Below are positions 8,267 through 16,287 of a stretch of DNA of 64,000 bases, in pieces. This DNA comes from Paenacidovorax monticola (GTDB lineage: Bacteria; Pseudomonadota; Gammaproteobacteria; Burkholderiales; Burkholderiaceae_C). A program made the position numbers and the translations under genes. The stretch's first letter is position 1. Each line of letters starts with the position of its first letter. Location: contig NZ_CP060790.1 in assembly GCF_014489595.1 (NCBI RefSeq), forward strand, positions 2,790,001 to 2,854,000. Direction: 5' to 3'. Below the pieces are notes generated by a model. It was given only the letters and a program-made list of their open reading frames with translations, was not told where the DNA came from and ran no database searches.

Positions 8267-9196
8267 TCAGGCAGCGGGCACGAAGCCCTTGGGCAGCCCT
8301 GCCTCGGGCGTCATGCCGTAGAGCGGCTCGCCCGGCAGCCCTGCCTGCAGAGGGCCGCGCGCGGCCAGGAGCCGGTTCAGGTCGATGCCCGTGCGGATGC
8401 CCATGGCCTCGAACATGAACACGAGGTCCTCGGTGACCACGTTGCCCGAGGCGCCCGGCGCATAGGGGCAGCCCCCCAGGCCGCCGAGCGAGCTGTCGAA
8501 GGTGCGCACCCCCACGTCATAGGCGGCCAGGCAGTTCGCCAGGCCCAGGCCCCGCGTGTTGTGCATGTGGGCCGCGCCCGTGCGCTCGCCGATCTCGGCA
8601 CGCACGCGGTGGAACAGGCGCCGCACCTGGGCCGGGTTGGCCATGCCCGTGGTGTCCGAGAGGCCTGACTCGTCGGCCCCGGCCTCGATCACGGCAGCGG
8701 CCAGCCAGACCACGTCGTCCTCGGCCACCGCGCCCTGCAGAGTGCAGCCGAAGGCGGTGGAGATGCCGGCCTCGATCTTCACGCCCGGCGCACGCTCGTC
8801 GCGCAGGCGCACGATGCGGGCCAGTTCCTCGACCATCTCCTGGCGTGTCTTGCGCACATTGGCCAGCGAATGCGCCTCGCTGGCCGACACCGGCAGCGTG
8901 AGCTTGTGCACGCCCGCCGCGAGCGCGGCCTCGGCGCCGCGCAGGTTGGGCACCAGGGCCATCACGGTGAGCCCCGGCAGCGTGAGCGCATGGCGCACCA
9001 CGTCGGCCGCGTCGGCCATCTGGGGCAGCAGCCGGGCCGGCACGAACGAGGCCACTTCGATCTCGCGGATGCCGCTGGCGTACAGCGCATCGATCCAGCG
9101 CAGCTTGTCGGTCGTGGGCATGGTGGCCTTCACGGACTGCAGGCCGTCGCGCGGGCCGACCTCGCTGATGAGCACTTCGGGGGCTTGAGAAGACAT
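8267..9196 (-). CDS. Hydroxymethylglutaryl-CoA lyase-like enzyme
   Basis: A 309-residue TIM-barrel enzyme of the HMGL-like family, which splits 3-hydroxy-3-methylglutaryl-CoA to acetyl-CoA and acetoacetate, or related 3-hydroxyacyl-CoA esters. The catalytic and metal motifs are present: SEVGPRDGLQ near residue 11, AGADESGLSDTTGMANP near 170, the metal-binding HMHNTRGLGLAN near 210, and the loop GLGGCPYAPGASGN with the expected catalytic Cys near 240. It is the first gene of the reverse operon and is divergent from the IclR gene. With the CoA-transferase beside it, citramalyl-CoA-type lyase activity is an alternative to true HMG-CoA lyase. Confidence 0.88.
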   Translation of the reverse strand: MSSQAPEVLISEVGPRDGLQSVKATMPTTDKLRWIDALYASGIREIEVASFVPARLLPQMADAADVVRHALTLPGLTVMALVPNLRGAEAALAAGVHKLTLPVSASEAHSLANVRKTRQEMVEELARIVRLRDERAPGVKIEAGISTAFGCTLQGAVAEDDVVWLAAAVIEAGADESGLSDTTGMANPAQVRRLFHRVRAEIGERTGAAHMHNTRGLGLANCLAAYDVGVRTFDSSLGGLGGCPYAPGASGNVVTEDLVFMFEAMGIRTGIDLNRLLAARGPLQAGLPGEPLYGMTPEAGLPKGFVPAA

Positions 9197-9213
9197 GGTT
9201 TATTCTGTAAGAT

Positions 9214-9226
9214 AGAACGTCGTTCT
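9214..9226. promoter_or_regulatory. Palindromic operator between the lyase and IclR genes
   Basis: AGAACG-T-CGTTCT is a perfect 6-bp inverted repeat around one base. It sits in the AT-richer gap between the divergent lyase operon (start 9196) and the IclR gene (start 9282). IclR regulators usually bind palindromes in just this position, so it is the best candidate site for the adjacent regulator. Confidence 0.6.
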
Positions 9227-9281
9227 GACTTTTAAAATAATGACGCGTCTTCTTGGGCGCTGTCAACCCAGGAGTTCGCCC

Positions 9282-10022
9282 ATGCCCCGCAAAGCCCAGA
9301 CTGAGTCGGTGGCCGACGTTTCGGCCGCGCCCGGCGGCGCCGCCGCCGTGGACCGCGCGCTGTCGCTGCTCGCCGCCTTCCGCGCGGGCGACCAGGCACT
9401 TTCGCTGGCCGAGCTCGCGCAACGCACGCGGCTGTACAAAAGCACGGCGCTGCGCCTGATCGCCTCGCTCGAACACGCGGGGCTGCTGCAGCGGCTGGAT
9501 GACGGCCGCTACGTTCTGGGCATGGAGGTGGCGCGGCTGCACAGCATCTACGCCGCGTCGTTCTCGCTCGACCGCGTGGTGCTGCCCGTGCTGCGCGCGC
9601 TGGTGCAGGCCACGGGCGAAAGCGCGGCCTACCACGTGCGCCAGGGCCATGGCGCCGATGCCACGCGCCTGTGCCTGTACCGCGTGGATTCGCCCCACCC
9701 CATCCGCGACCACATCCGCGCGGGCGACCGCCTGCCCCTGTTCCGGGGCACGGGCGGCCGCGTGCTCGCGGCCTTCGACCCCGAGCTCGCGCAGGCCGCG
9801 CCCGCCGAGGACCGCCAGTGGCTCGCCCAGGTACGCGCCCAGGGCTTTTGCTGCGCCGTGGGCGATCGGCTGGCCGAGGTGGCGGGCATCTCGGCCCCGG
9901 TGTTCCACGAGGACGGGCGCATCGCGGCGGCGGTCACCCTCACCATGCCCTCGCACCGCTACCAGGAACGCTATGCGCAGGCCGTGCTGGAGGCCGCGCG
10001 GCGGCTCAATGGACAGGTTTAG
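9282..10022 (+). CDS. IclR-family transcriptional regulator
   Basis: A 246-residue regulator. I chose the ATG at 9282, preceded by AGGAG, over an upstream in-frame start at 9240. The winged HTH is at about residues 25-85 (AAVDRALSLLAAF, then TRLYKSTALRLIASLEHAGLL). The effector-binding domain follows, with YHVRQGHGADATRLCLY and AVTLTMPSHRYQERY near its end. It is divergent from the six-gene catabolic operon and probably senses one of its acids or CoA-ester precursors. Most IclR proteins of this kind act on the divergent promoter. Confidence 0.9.
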   Translation: MPRKAQTESVADVSAAPGGAAAVDRALSLLAAFRAGDQALSLAELAQRTRLYKSTALRLIASLEHAGLLQRLDDGRYVLGMEVARLHSIYAASFSLDRVVLPVLRALVQATGESAAYHVRQGHGADATRLCLYRVDSPHPIRDHIRAGDRLPLFRGTGGRVLAAFDPELAQAAPAEDRQWLAQVRAQGFCCAVGDRLAEVAGISAPVFHEDGRIAAAVTLTMPSHRYQERYAQAVLEAARRLNGQV

Positions 10023-10028
10023 CCGCTT

Positions 10029-10055
10029 ATTAGGCACTCAAAAGTCACAGATAAC
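10029..10055 (+). repeat. 27-bp imperfect direct repeat, right copy
   Basis: Matches 2841-2867 in 21 of 27 positions and in the same orientation. It starts seven bases after the IclR stop codon and precedes malate synthase G. Confidence 0.5.
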
Positions 10056-10170
10056 TGCTGCGACATAGTCTTAATAACGCTGGGGGTATCCAATACAGTA
10101 GGGAAATGTGATCGCCAGCGGTGTGCCCGCCGCGCGCTCGACTGCTACCAACATCCGTGAAGGCAAGACC

Positions 10171-12363
10171 ATGACCCAGAGAACCTCCGTGCACGGCCTG
10201 CAAGTGGCCACCAACCTGTACCGTTTCATCGAAGACCAAGTGCTGCCCGGCACCGGTGTGGACAGCGCTGCGTTCTGGAAGGGCTTCGACGCCATCGTCG
10301 CCGACCTCGCGCCGCGTAACGCGGCCCTGCTGGCCGAGCGCGACCGCCTGCAGACCGAGCTGGACACCTGGCACAAGGCCCACCCTGGCCCGATCCAGGA
10401 CATGGCGGCCTACCGCAAATTCCTCGAAACCATCGGCTACCTGGTGCCCCAGCCCGCCGATGCCAAGGCCACCACGACCAACGTGGACGCCGAGCTCGCC
10501 GTGCAGGCTGGCCCGCAGCTCGTGGTGCCCATCCTCAATGCGCGCTATGCACTGAATGCGGCCAACGCGCGCTGGGGCTCGCTGTACGACGCGCTGTACG
10601 GCACCGACGCGATCCCCGAGGACGGCGGCGCCGAGAAGGGCCAGGGCTACAACCCCGTGCGCGGCGCCAAGGTGATCGCGTTCGCGCGCAATGCGCTTGA
10701 CCAGGCCGCTGCGCTGGCCACGGGCTCGCACCAGGACTCCACCGCCTACCGCGTCGAAGGCGGCCGGCTCGTCGTGGCCCTGAAGGACGGCACCACCACG
10801 GGCCTCAAGACCCCCGCGCAGTTCGTGGGCTACCAGGGTGACGCGGCTGCGCCCTCGTCGGTGCTGCTCGCCAACAACGGCCTGCACATCGACATCCGCA
10901 TCGACAAGGCCACCCCCATCGGCAAGACCGATGCGGCCGGCGTGGCCGACGTGGTGCTGGAAGCCGCGCTGTCCACCATCCTCGACCTGGAGGACTCCGT
11001 CGCCGCCGTCGACGCCGACGACAAGGTGCTGGGCTACAGCAACTGGCTGGGCATCCTCAAGGGCACCCTGACCGAGCAGGTCGCCAAGGGCGGCAAGACC
11101 TTCACGCGCGGCCTCAACGCCGACCGCCAGTACACCGCCGCCAACGGCCAGCCCCTGAAGCTGCATGGCCGCTCGCTCATGTTCGTGCGCAACGTGGGCC
11201 ATCTGATGACCAACCCCGCCATCCTGTGGGGCACCGAGGGCAAGGAGATCCCCGAGGGCATCCTGGACGCCATGGTCACCACCGCCATCGCCATCCATGA
11301 CCTCAAGGGACTGGGCGCCAACGGCATCAAGAACTCGCGCACGGGCAGCGTCTACATTGTCAAGCCCAAGATGCACGGCCCCACCGAGGTGGCGTTCGCC
11401 AGCGAGCTGTTCGGCCGCGTGGAGCAGGTGCTGGGCCTGCCCGCCAACACCGTGAAGCTGGGCATCATGGACGAGGAGCGCCGCACCTCGGTCAACCTCA
11501 AGGCCTGCATCGCCGCCGCAAGCGCGCGCGTGGCCTTCATCAACACCGGCTTCCTCGACCGCACGGGCGACGAGATGCACACCGCCATGCACGCCGGCCC
11601 CATGGTGCGCAAGGGCGACATGAAGACCAGCGCCTGGATCCAGGCCTATGAGCGCAGCAACGTGCTCGTGGGCCTGTCCTGCGGCCTGCGCGGCAAGGCC
11701 CAGATCGGCAAGGGCATGTGGGCCATGCCCGACCTCATGAAGGCCATGCTGGAGCAGAAGATCGCCCATCCCAAGGCCGGCGCCAACACCGCCTGGGTGC
11801 CCAGCCCCACGGGCGCCACGCTGCACGCACTGCACTACCACCAGGTGAAGGTCAGCGACATCCAGATCGAGTTGGAGAAGATCGACGCCAATGCCGAGCG
11901 CGACAACCTGCTCACCGGCCTGCTCACCGTGCCCGTGAGCACCAACCCGAACTGGAGCGACGCCGAGAAGCAGCAGGAGCTGGACAACAACATCCAGGGC
12001 ATCCTGGGCTACGTGGTGCGCTGGATCGACCAGGGCGTGGGCTGCTCCAAGGTGCCCGACATCCACAACGTGGGCCTGATGGAAGACCGTGCCACGCTGC
12101 GCATCTCCAGCCAGCACGTGGCCAACTGGCTGCACCACGGCGTGGTGACCGAGGCCCAGGTGCGCGCCACCTTCGAGCGCATGGCCGCCGTGGTGGACCA
12201 GCAGAACGCGGGCGACGCCGCCTACAAGCCGATGGTCGGCAACTTCGGCGGCGCCGCCTACCAGGCCGCCTGCGACCTGGTCTTCAAGGGCCTGGCCCAG
12301 CCCAGCGGCTACACCGAGCCGCTGCTGCACGCCTGGCGACTGAAGGTCAAGGCCGCCGCCTGA
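10171..12363 (+). CDS. glcB: Malate synthase G
   Basis: A 730-residue protein, close to the usual 720-725 of the G isoform. It condenses glyoxylate with acetyl-CoA to malate in the glyoxylate/glycolate route. Clear motifs are [59 protein letters not shown] near residue 460, and the C-terminal [20 protein letters not shown] that carries the catalytic Asp region. The start at 10171 gives the standard N-terminus [13 protein letters not shown]. It is a single-gene unit bounded downstream by two hairpins. The 148-base leader is richer in A/T than its surroundings and presumably holds the promoter. Confidence 0.97.
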   Translation: MTQRTSVHGLQVATNLYRFIEDQVLPGTGVDSAAFWKGFDAIVADLAPRNAALLAERDRLQTELDTWHKAHPGPIQDMAAYRKFLETIGYLVPQPADAKATTTNVDAELAVQAGPQLVVPILNARYALNAANARWGSLYDALYGTDAIPEDGGAEKGQGYNPVRGAKVIAFARNALDQAAALATGSHQDSTAYRVEGGRLVVALKDGTTTGLKTPAQFVGYQGDAAAPSSVLLANNGLHIDIRIDKATPIGKTDAAGVADVVLEAALSTILDLEDSVAAVDADDKVLGYSNWLGILKGTLTEQVAKGGKTFTRGLNADRQYTAANGQPLKLHGRSLMFVRNVGHLMTNPAILWGTEGKEIPEGILDAMVTTAIAIHDLKGLGANGIKNSRTGSVYIVKPKMHGPTEVAFASELFGRVEQVLGLPANTVKLGIMDEERRTSVNLKACIAAASARVAFINTGFLDRTGDEMHTAMHAGPMVRKGDMKTSAWIQAYERSNVLVGLSCGLRGKAQIGKGMWAMPDLMKAMLEQKIAHPKAGANTAWVPSPTGATLHALHYHQVKVSDIQIELEKIDANAERDNLLTGLLTVPVSTNPNWSDAEKQQELDNNIQGILGYVVRWIDQGVGCSKVPDIHNVGLMEDRATLRISSQHVANWLHHGVVTEAQVRATFERMAAVVDQQNAGDAAYKPMVGNFGGAAYQAACDLVFKGLAQPSGYTEPLLHAWRLKVKAAA

Positions 12364-12373
12364 TTCACTACCA

Positions 12374-12419
12374 AATTCATAGCTGCTTGCGCTTTCTGAG
12401 CAAGCCCTAGCTATGAATT
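12374..12419. repeat. Extragenic repeat, family A (long hairpin)
   Basis: AATTCATAGCT (12374-12384) pairs perfectly with AGCTATGAATT (12409-12419), with an inner GCTTGC/GCAAGC pairing. The core ATAGCTGCTTGCGC resembles a dispersed repeat I recall from Comamonadaceae genomes. Related sequences occur inside genes at 55946-55999 and 57831-57874. Confidence 0.7.
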
Positions 12420-12421
12420 CC

Positions 12422-12455
12422 ATGCAAAACGGCTCCCGAGGGTGCCGTTTTGCAT
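12422..12455 (+). terminator. Hairpin terminator downstream of glcB
   Basis: ATGCAAAACGGC (12422-12433) and GCCGTTTTGCAT (12444-12455) form a perfect 12-bp stem with a 10-base loop. The T stretch lies inside the stem. It is placed to end glcB transcription. Confidence 0.7.
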
Positions 12456-12479
12456 TCGCGCGCCTACACTCAAGGCGCC

Positions 12480-12716
12480 ATGCCCCACGCCACCGACACC
12501 AACCGCTGCCCACTGTGCGGCCAGGCCAACCAGTGCGCCGTCGCCGCGGGCCTGCCCGCGCAGGACTGCTGGTGCATGCACACGCCCGTGTCGCGCGAGG
12601 CCCTGGCACGGCTCGCCCCCGGGCAGCGGGGTCGCGCCTGCATCTGCCCGCAGTGCGCGGGCGGAGCGCCGGCGGGCAGCGCGGATGCCACGCCGCCCGG
12701 ACCCCAGCCGATATGA
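12480..12716 (+). CDS. Cysteine-rich CWC family protein
   Basis: A 78-residue protein with the small CWC zinc-binding pattern: CPLCGQANQC near residue 10, CWC near residue 34, and CICPQCAGG near residue 58. The family is of unknown function and common in proteobacteria. The ATG at 12480 was chosen because the motif normally begins about 8 residues in; a longer in-frame start at 12450 adds no conserved sequence. The gene is 43 bases before the tautomerase gene and could share its transcript. Confidence 0.75.
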   Translation: MPHATDTNRCPLCGQANQCAVAAGLPAQDCWCMHTPVSREALARLAPGQRGRACICPQCAGGAPAGSADATPPGPQPI

Positions 12717-12759
12717 TTCCGGCTCAGCGACTCGCCCCTCTCTCCCTGCAGGAAGCACC

Positions 12760-12948
12760 ATGCCCACGTACCACATCGAAATGATGGAAGGCCGCACCGT
12801 CGAGCAAAAGCGCAAGCTCGTCGAGGAGATCACACGCGTGTCGGTCGAGGTCCTCGGCGGCTCGCCCGAATCGGTGGACATCCTGATCACCGACGTCAAG
12901 CGCGAGAACTGGGCCACGGGCGGCAAGCTCTGGCTGGAAAGGCAGTGA
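12760..12948 (+). CDS. 4-oxalocrotonate tautomerase family protein
   Basis: A 62-residue protein with the family's size and N-terminus. After removal of Met the catalytic Pro-1 would be exposed (MPTYHIEMMEGRT). The equivalent of Arg-11 is kept (EGR), but the segment SVDILITDVKRENW has Asp where the canonical enzyme has Arg-39, and Trp where Phe-50 is expected. So it is a tautomerase-fold protein that may not act on 4-oxalocrotonate. AGGAAG stands just before the ATG. No meta-cleavage pathway genes are nearby. Confidence 0.85.
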   Translation: MPTYHIEMMEGRTVEQKRKLVEEITRVSVEVLGGSPESVDILITDVKRENWATGGKLWLERQ

Positions 12949-12952
12949 ACAT

Positions 12953-13071
12953 CCCCTGAGGCGCTGCACGCCTTCCCCCTTCTCTCTACGCGCTTCGCGC
13001 TACGGGAAGGGGGACGCAGCCGTCGCGGCGGGGCGGCCCTTGCTCGGCTGCTCGTACTTGGGGTGTGCCAG
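12953..13071. repeat. Extragenic repeat, family B, copy 1
   Basis: About 119 bp beginning CCCCTGAGGCGCTGC, then a hairpin of CTTCCCCC with GGGGGA arms, GCGGGGCGGCCCTTGC, and ending near GCCAG. It starts five bases after the tautomerase stop codon. The same sequence, slightly diverged, is at 40529-40641, also just after a stop codon. It resembles a dispersed extragenic element of Comamonadaceae. Confidence 0.8.
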
Positions 13072-13115
13072 ATTCGCGGGCTGAGAACCATGGCATGGCG
13101 CCAAGAAAGCATGAC

Positions 13116-14582
13116 ATGACCGACTCCGTCGCTGCGCTGAAGGAGCGCTACGGCGCACGCTACCGCTGGCTGCTGCTGCTGTCGGTGATGGTGGGCACGA
13201 TGGCCTCCATCATGTCCTCGACCATCGTGAACGTGGCCATCCCCGACATGAGCCACCACTTCGCGCTGGGCCAGGAGCGCGCGCAATGGGTCACCTCCGG
13301 CTTCATGGTGGCCACGACGGTGGCCATGCTCACCACGCCCTGGCTGCTGTCGCGCTACGGCTACCGCGCCACCTATGTGGGTGCGGTGCTGCTGCTCATG
13401 GCCGGCGGCATCGGCGGCGGCCTGGCCAACCAGTTCTGGCTGGTGCTGGCCGCGCGCGTGGCCGAGGGCCTCGCCGCGGGCGTGGTGCAGCCCATTCCCG
13501 CCGTCATCATCCTCTACGCCTTCCTGCCCCATGAGCAGGGCCGTGCCAGCGGCATCTTCGGCATGGGCGTGGTGCTGGCACCCGCCATCGGACCCAGCAT
13601 CGGCGGGCTGCTGGTCGACTGGTTCGGCTGGCGCTCGATCTTCTTCATGGTCGTGCCGTTCTGCCTCGTCTCACTGTGGCTCGCGTACAAGTTCGTGCCC
13701 GTCACGGCGCCCGGCGGCGCCGAGGCGGGGCGCGACGGCGCGGGCCTCGACTGGCGCGGCCTGCTGCTCGGTGCGGGCGGCACGCTGTGCCTGCTCAACG
13801 GCCTGGTGGCGCTGCACGGCGGCCCTGCGGGCGAGTCGGCAGCGCTGCTCGCCGCGGCCCTCGCCGCGCTCGTGCTCTTCATCTGGTGGCAGCGCCGGCA
13901 GCTGGCACGGGGTGGCAAGCCACTCATGGACCTTCGGCTGTTCCAGTACCGCCAGTTCGCCATGGGCAGCGTGGTGGCCTTCATCTACGGCACGGCGCTG
14001 TTCGGCTCCACCTACCTGCTGCCCGTGTTCATGCAGCTGGGGTTGCAGCTGTCGGCCTCGCATGTGGGCACCATCATGCTGCCGGCCGGCATCGCGCTGG
14101 CCATCACCATTCCGCTCGTGGGGCGACTGGCCGACAAGCGGCCCACACACCTGCTCGTGGGCACGGGGCTCGCACTGCTCGCGGCCTCGTTCGCGCTCAT
14201 GGTGCTCGTGGGACTCGGCTCTGCGCTGTGGATGCTCGTGGCCTTCGCCATCGTGGGGCGCATCGGCCTGGGCTTCATCCTGCCGTCGCTGAACCTGGGC
14301 GCCATGCGGCCGCTCGACAAGTCGCTGATCTCGCAAGGCTCGAGCGCCATCAGCTTCATCCGCATGCTGGGCGGTGCGGCCGGCGTGAGCCTGTGCGGCA
14401 TCGTGCTCGAATGGCGCATGGCGGCGCACGGCGCCTCGCTGGCCACCGCGGGCAGCGGCCCGGACCGCGTGGCCGCCTTTGCCGAAACCTTCCTCATGCT
14501 CACGGGCCTGTGCCTGCTCGCGCTCGCCGCGGCCTGGCAACTGCGCGAGCCCCGCGCCAGCGCCCCGGGCCCTGCGGCCTGA
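13116..14582 (+). CDS. DHA2-family MFS transporter (EmrB/QacA type)
   Basis: A 488-residue inner-membrane transporter with about 14 predicted helices, the DHA2 layout of proton-driven multidrug exporters. Family marks: SIMSSTIVNVAIPDM in helix 1, QWVTSGFMVATTVAM in helix 2, and the antiporter motif C region GVVLAPAIGPSIGGLLVDW in helix 5. I chose the ATG at 13116; in-frame starts at 13065 and 13095 would run into repeat sequence. The ribosome site is weak (AAGAAAG). No membrane-fusion partner is encoded next to it. Substrate unknown. Confidence 0.87.
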   Translation: MTDSVAALKERYGARYRWLLLLSVMVGTMASIMSSTIVNVAIPDMSHHFALGQERAQWVTSGFMVATTVAMLTTPWLLSRYGYRATYVGAVLLLMAGGIGGGLANQFWLVLAARVAEGLAAGVVQPIPAVIILYAFLPHEQGRASGIFGMGVVLAPAIGPSIGGLLVDWFGWRSIFFMVVPFCLVSLWLAYKFVPVTAPGGAEAGRDGAGLDWRGLLLGAGGTLCLLNGLVALHGGPAGESAALLAAALAALVLFIWWQRRQLARGGKPLMDLRLFQYRQFAMGSVVAFIYGTALFGSTYLLPVFMQLGLQLSASHVGTIMLPAGIALAITIPLVGRLADKRPTHLLVGTGLALLAASFALMVLVGLGSALWMLVAFAIVGRIGLGFILPSLNLGAMRPLDKSLISQGSSAISFIRMLGGAAGVSLCGIVLEWRMAAHGASLATAGSGPDRVAAFAETFLMLTGLCLLALAAAWQLREPRASAPGPAA

Positions 14583-14603
14583 CCCCTTCCTGACGAGACC
14601 GCC

Positions 14604-15365
14604 ATGTGCCAACTGCTCGGAATGAATTGCAACACGCCCACGGACGTGCGCTTCAGCTTCACGGGATTCGCCCAGCGCGGCGGCGCCACGGGCGACCACA
14701 CCGACGGCTGGGGCATCGCCTTCTTCGAGGACCGGGGCCTGCGCCACTTCGTGGACCACGAACGTGCCGTCGATTCGCCCGTGGCCGAGCTGATCCGGCG
14801 CTACCCCATCAAGAGCCGCAACGTCATCGCCCACATCCGCAAGGCCACGCAGGGGCAGGTGAGCCTGGAGAATTGCCATCCCTTCGTGCGCGAGCTCTGG
14901 GGGCGCTACTGGGTCTTCGCGCACAACGGCGACCTCAAGGACTTCCGTCCGCGCCTGCACGCGCATTTCCACCCCGTGGGCAACACCGACAGCGAGCATG
15001 CGTTCTGCTGGATCATGCAGGAACTGTCCAAGTCGCATGCGGGCGTGCCCACCGTGGATGAGCTCACGATCACGCTGCGCGAGCTGGCTGCGCGCATCGC
15101 GCCGCACGGCACGTTCAACTTCCTGCTCTCGAACGGGCAGGCGCTGTGGGCCCACGCCTCCACGAACCTCTACTACATCGAACGCCGCCACCCCTTCACC
15201 GTGGCCCAGCTGGCCGACGAGGACGTGCGCATCGACTTCGCCGCGGAGACCACGCCGAACGACCGCGTGGCCCTGATCGTCACGGCACCGCTCACGCGCG
15301 ACGAGCAGTGGACGCAGTTCCGGAGCGGCGAGCTCAAGGTCTTCGTGGACGGCATCTGCCGCTGA
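14604..15365 (+). CDS. YafJ-type class II glutamine amidotransferase
   Basis: A 253-residue protein. Cys-2 is the expected N-terminal nucleophile (MCQLLGMNCNTP). Glutaminase features follow: FAQRGGATGDHTDGWGIAFF, AHIRKATQG and FAHNGDL near residue 110, plus GNTDSEHAF. YafJ-family proteins have the Ntn glutaminase fold, but their physiological acceptor is unsettled. It starts 21 bases after the MFS gene and may be co-transcribed with it. Confidence 0.9.
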   Translation: MCQLLGMNCNTPTDVRFSFTGFAQRGGATGDHTDGWGIAFFEDRGLRHFVDHERAVDSPVAELIRRYPIKSRNVIAHIRKATQGQVSLENCHPFVRELWGRYWVFAHNGDLKDFRPRLHAHFHPVGNTDSEHAFCWIMQELSKSHAGVPTVDELTITLRELAARIAPHGTFNFLLSNGQALWAHASTNLYYIERRHPFTVAQLADEDVRIDFAAETTPNDRVALIVTAPLTRDEQWTQFRSGELKVFVDGICR

Positions 15366-15422
15366 CGGCGCGGGCCAGGGTATCGCTACAATTTCGGCCC
15401 CTTGCCCCCGCCTGAGCGCCCC

Positions 15423-16277
15423 ATGGATATCGTTGTCAACGAAGAACTCAAAGCCTATATCGACCCGCTGACCCCCGAGGAGCACGATGCGCTGGAGCGC
15501 AGCCTGCTCGCAGAAGGCTGCCGCGACGCGCTGGTGCTCTGGGGCAACGTGCTCGTGGACGGACACAACCGCTACGGCATCTGCCGCAAGCATGGCCTGC
15601 CCTTCCAGACCGTGCAGAACCCGCGCTTCCAGTCCATGGAGGACGTGCACCTGTGGATGATCGACCAGCACCTGGGCCGGCGCAGCGTGTCGGATTTCCA
15701 GCGCGGCGTGCTGGCGCTGCGCAAGCGCGAGATCCTCGCGGCGCGCAAGGCCGAACCCACCGCGCCCGCGAGCCACGACGGCGCGGCGGCCACCACGGAA
15801 GCCACGGTCGCGGAGCCCACGGCCCCGGTGCCGCCCCCGGCGCCCGAACTCCACAGCCGCGAGTCCATCGCCAAGGCCGCCCGCCTGAGCAGCAGCCAGG
15901 TGGTGATGATCGAGAAGATTCAGAAGCAGGCCGAGCCCGAGCTGGTGGCGGCCGTGAAGTCCGGCACGATCTCGATCAACGCGGCCGCCGCCGTGGCCAC
16001 CCTGCCCGCCGAGGAGCAGCGCGCCGCCGCCATCGCCGGCAAGGACGAGCTCAAACAGGCCGCCAAGCGCGTGCGCGAGGCCAAGCGCAAGCCGCCGCGC
16101 GAGGAGGCCGCCGGGGCCGCGGACGCCGCACCCACGCCGGAAGGAGAGGCCTCGCCGGCCGACACGCTGGAATCGCTGCGCCGGCGCGTGGCCGAGCTCA
16201 CGGCCGAGAACGCGGCGCTGCGCGCGCAACTGGCGCAACTGCAGGCCCAGCCCGGCGCCGAAGGCCCGCCCTTCTAG
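15423..16277 (+). CDS. ParB-like N-domain protein with C-terminal coiled coil
   Basis: A 284-residue protein. Residues 1-100 resemble a ParB/sulfiredoxin-type domain: IDPLTPEEHDALERSLLAEG, then VLVDGHNRYGICRKHGL, which carries the DGHNR signature. A central helical part (SRESIAKAARLSSSQVVMIE) looks like the ParB HTH. An Ala/Pro-rich linker follows, then a heptad-like end (RRRVAELTAENAALRAQLAQ). I chose the ATG at 15423 over a TTG at 15402. Neither ParA nor plasmid genes are nearby, so a chromosomal stand-alone regulator is more likely than a partition protein. Confidence 0.75.
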   Translation: MDIVVNEELKAYIDPLTPEEHDALERSLLAEGCRDALVLWGNVLVDGHNRYGICRKHGLPFQTVQNPRFQSMEDVHLWMIDQHLGRRSVSDFQRGVLALRKREILAARKAEPTAPASHDGAAATTEATVAEPTAPVPPPAPELHSRESIAKAARLSSSQVVMIEKIQKQAEPELVAAVKSGTISINAAAAVATLPAEEQRAAAIAGKDELKQAAKRVREAKRKPPREEAAGAADAAPTPEGEASPADTLESLRRRVAELTAENAALRAQLAQLQAQPGAEGPPF

Positions 16278-16287
16278 AATCGGCGCG

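Noticed and set aside
2841..10055. Calling the flanked catabolic operon a mobile element
   Set aside because: No integrase, transposase or target-site duplication is visible; kept only as a hypothesis in the findings.
10045..12609. 854-codon reverse open frame opposite malate synthase G
   Set aside because: Composition is typical of an antisense frame (GHAHALV-type runs); glcB fills the region in the other direction.
12760..12948. Naming the tautomerase xylH
   Set aside because: The Arg-39 equivalent is missing and no meta-cleavage genes are present.
13671..16238. 855-codon reverse open frame across the MFS, YafJ and ParB-like genes
   Set aside because: Antisense shadow; no ribosome site or recognisable domain.
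15423..16277. Reading the ParB-like protein as evidence of a plasmid or integrative element
   Set aside because: No ParA, Rep, relaxase, integrase or att-like sequence near it; housekeeping-type genes surround it.
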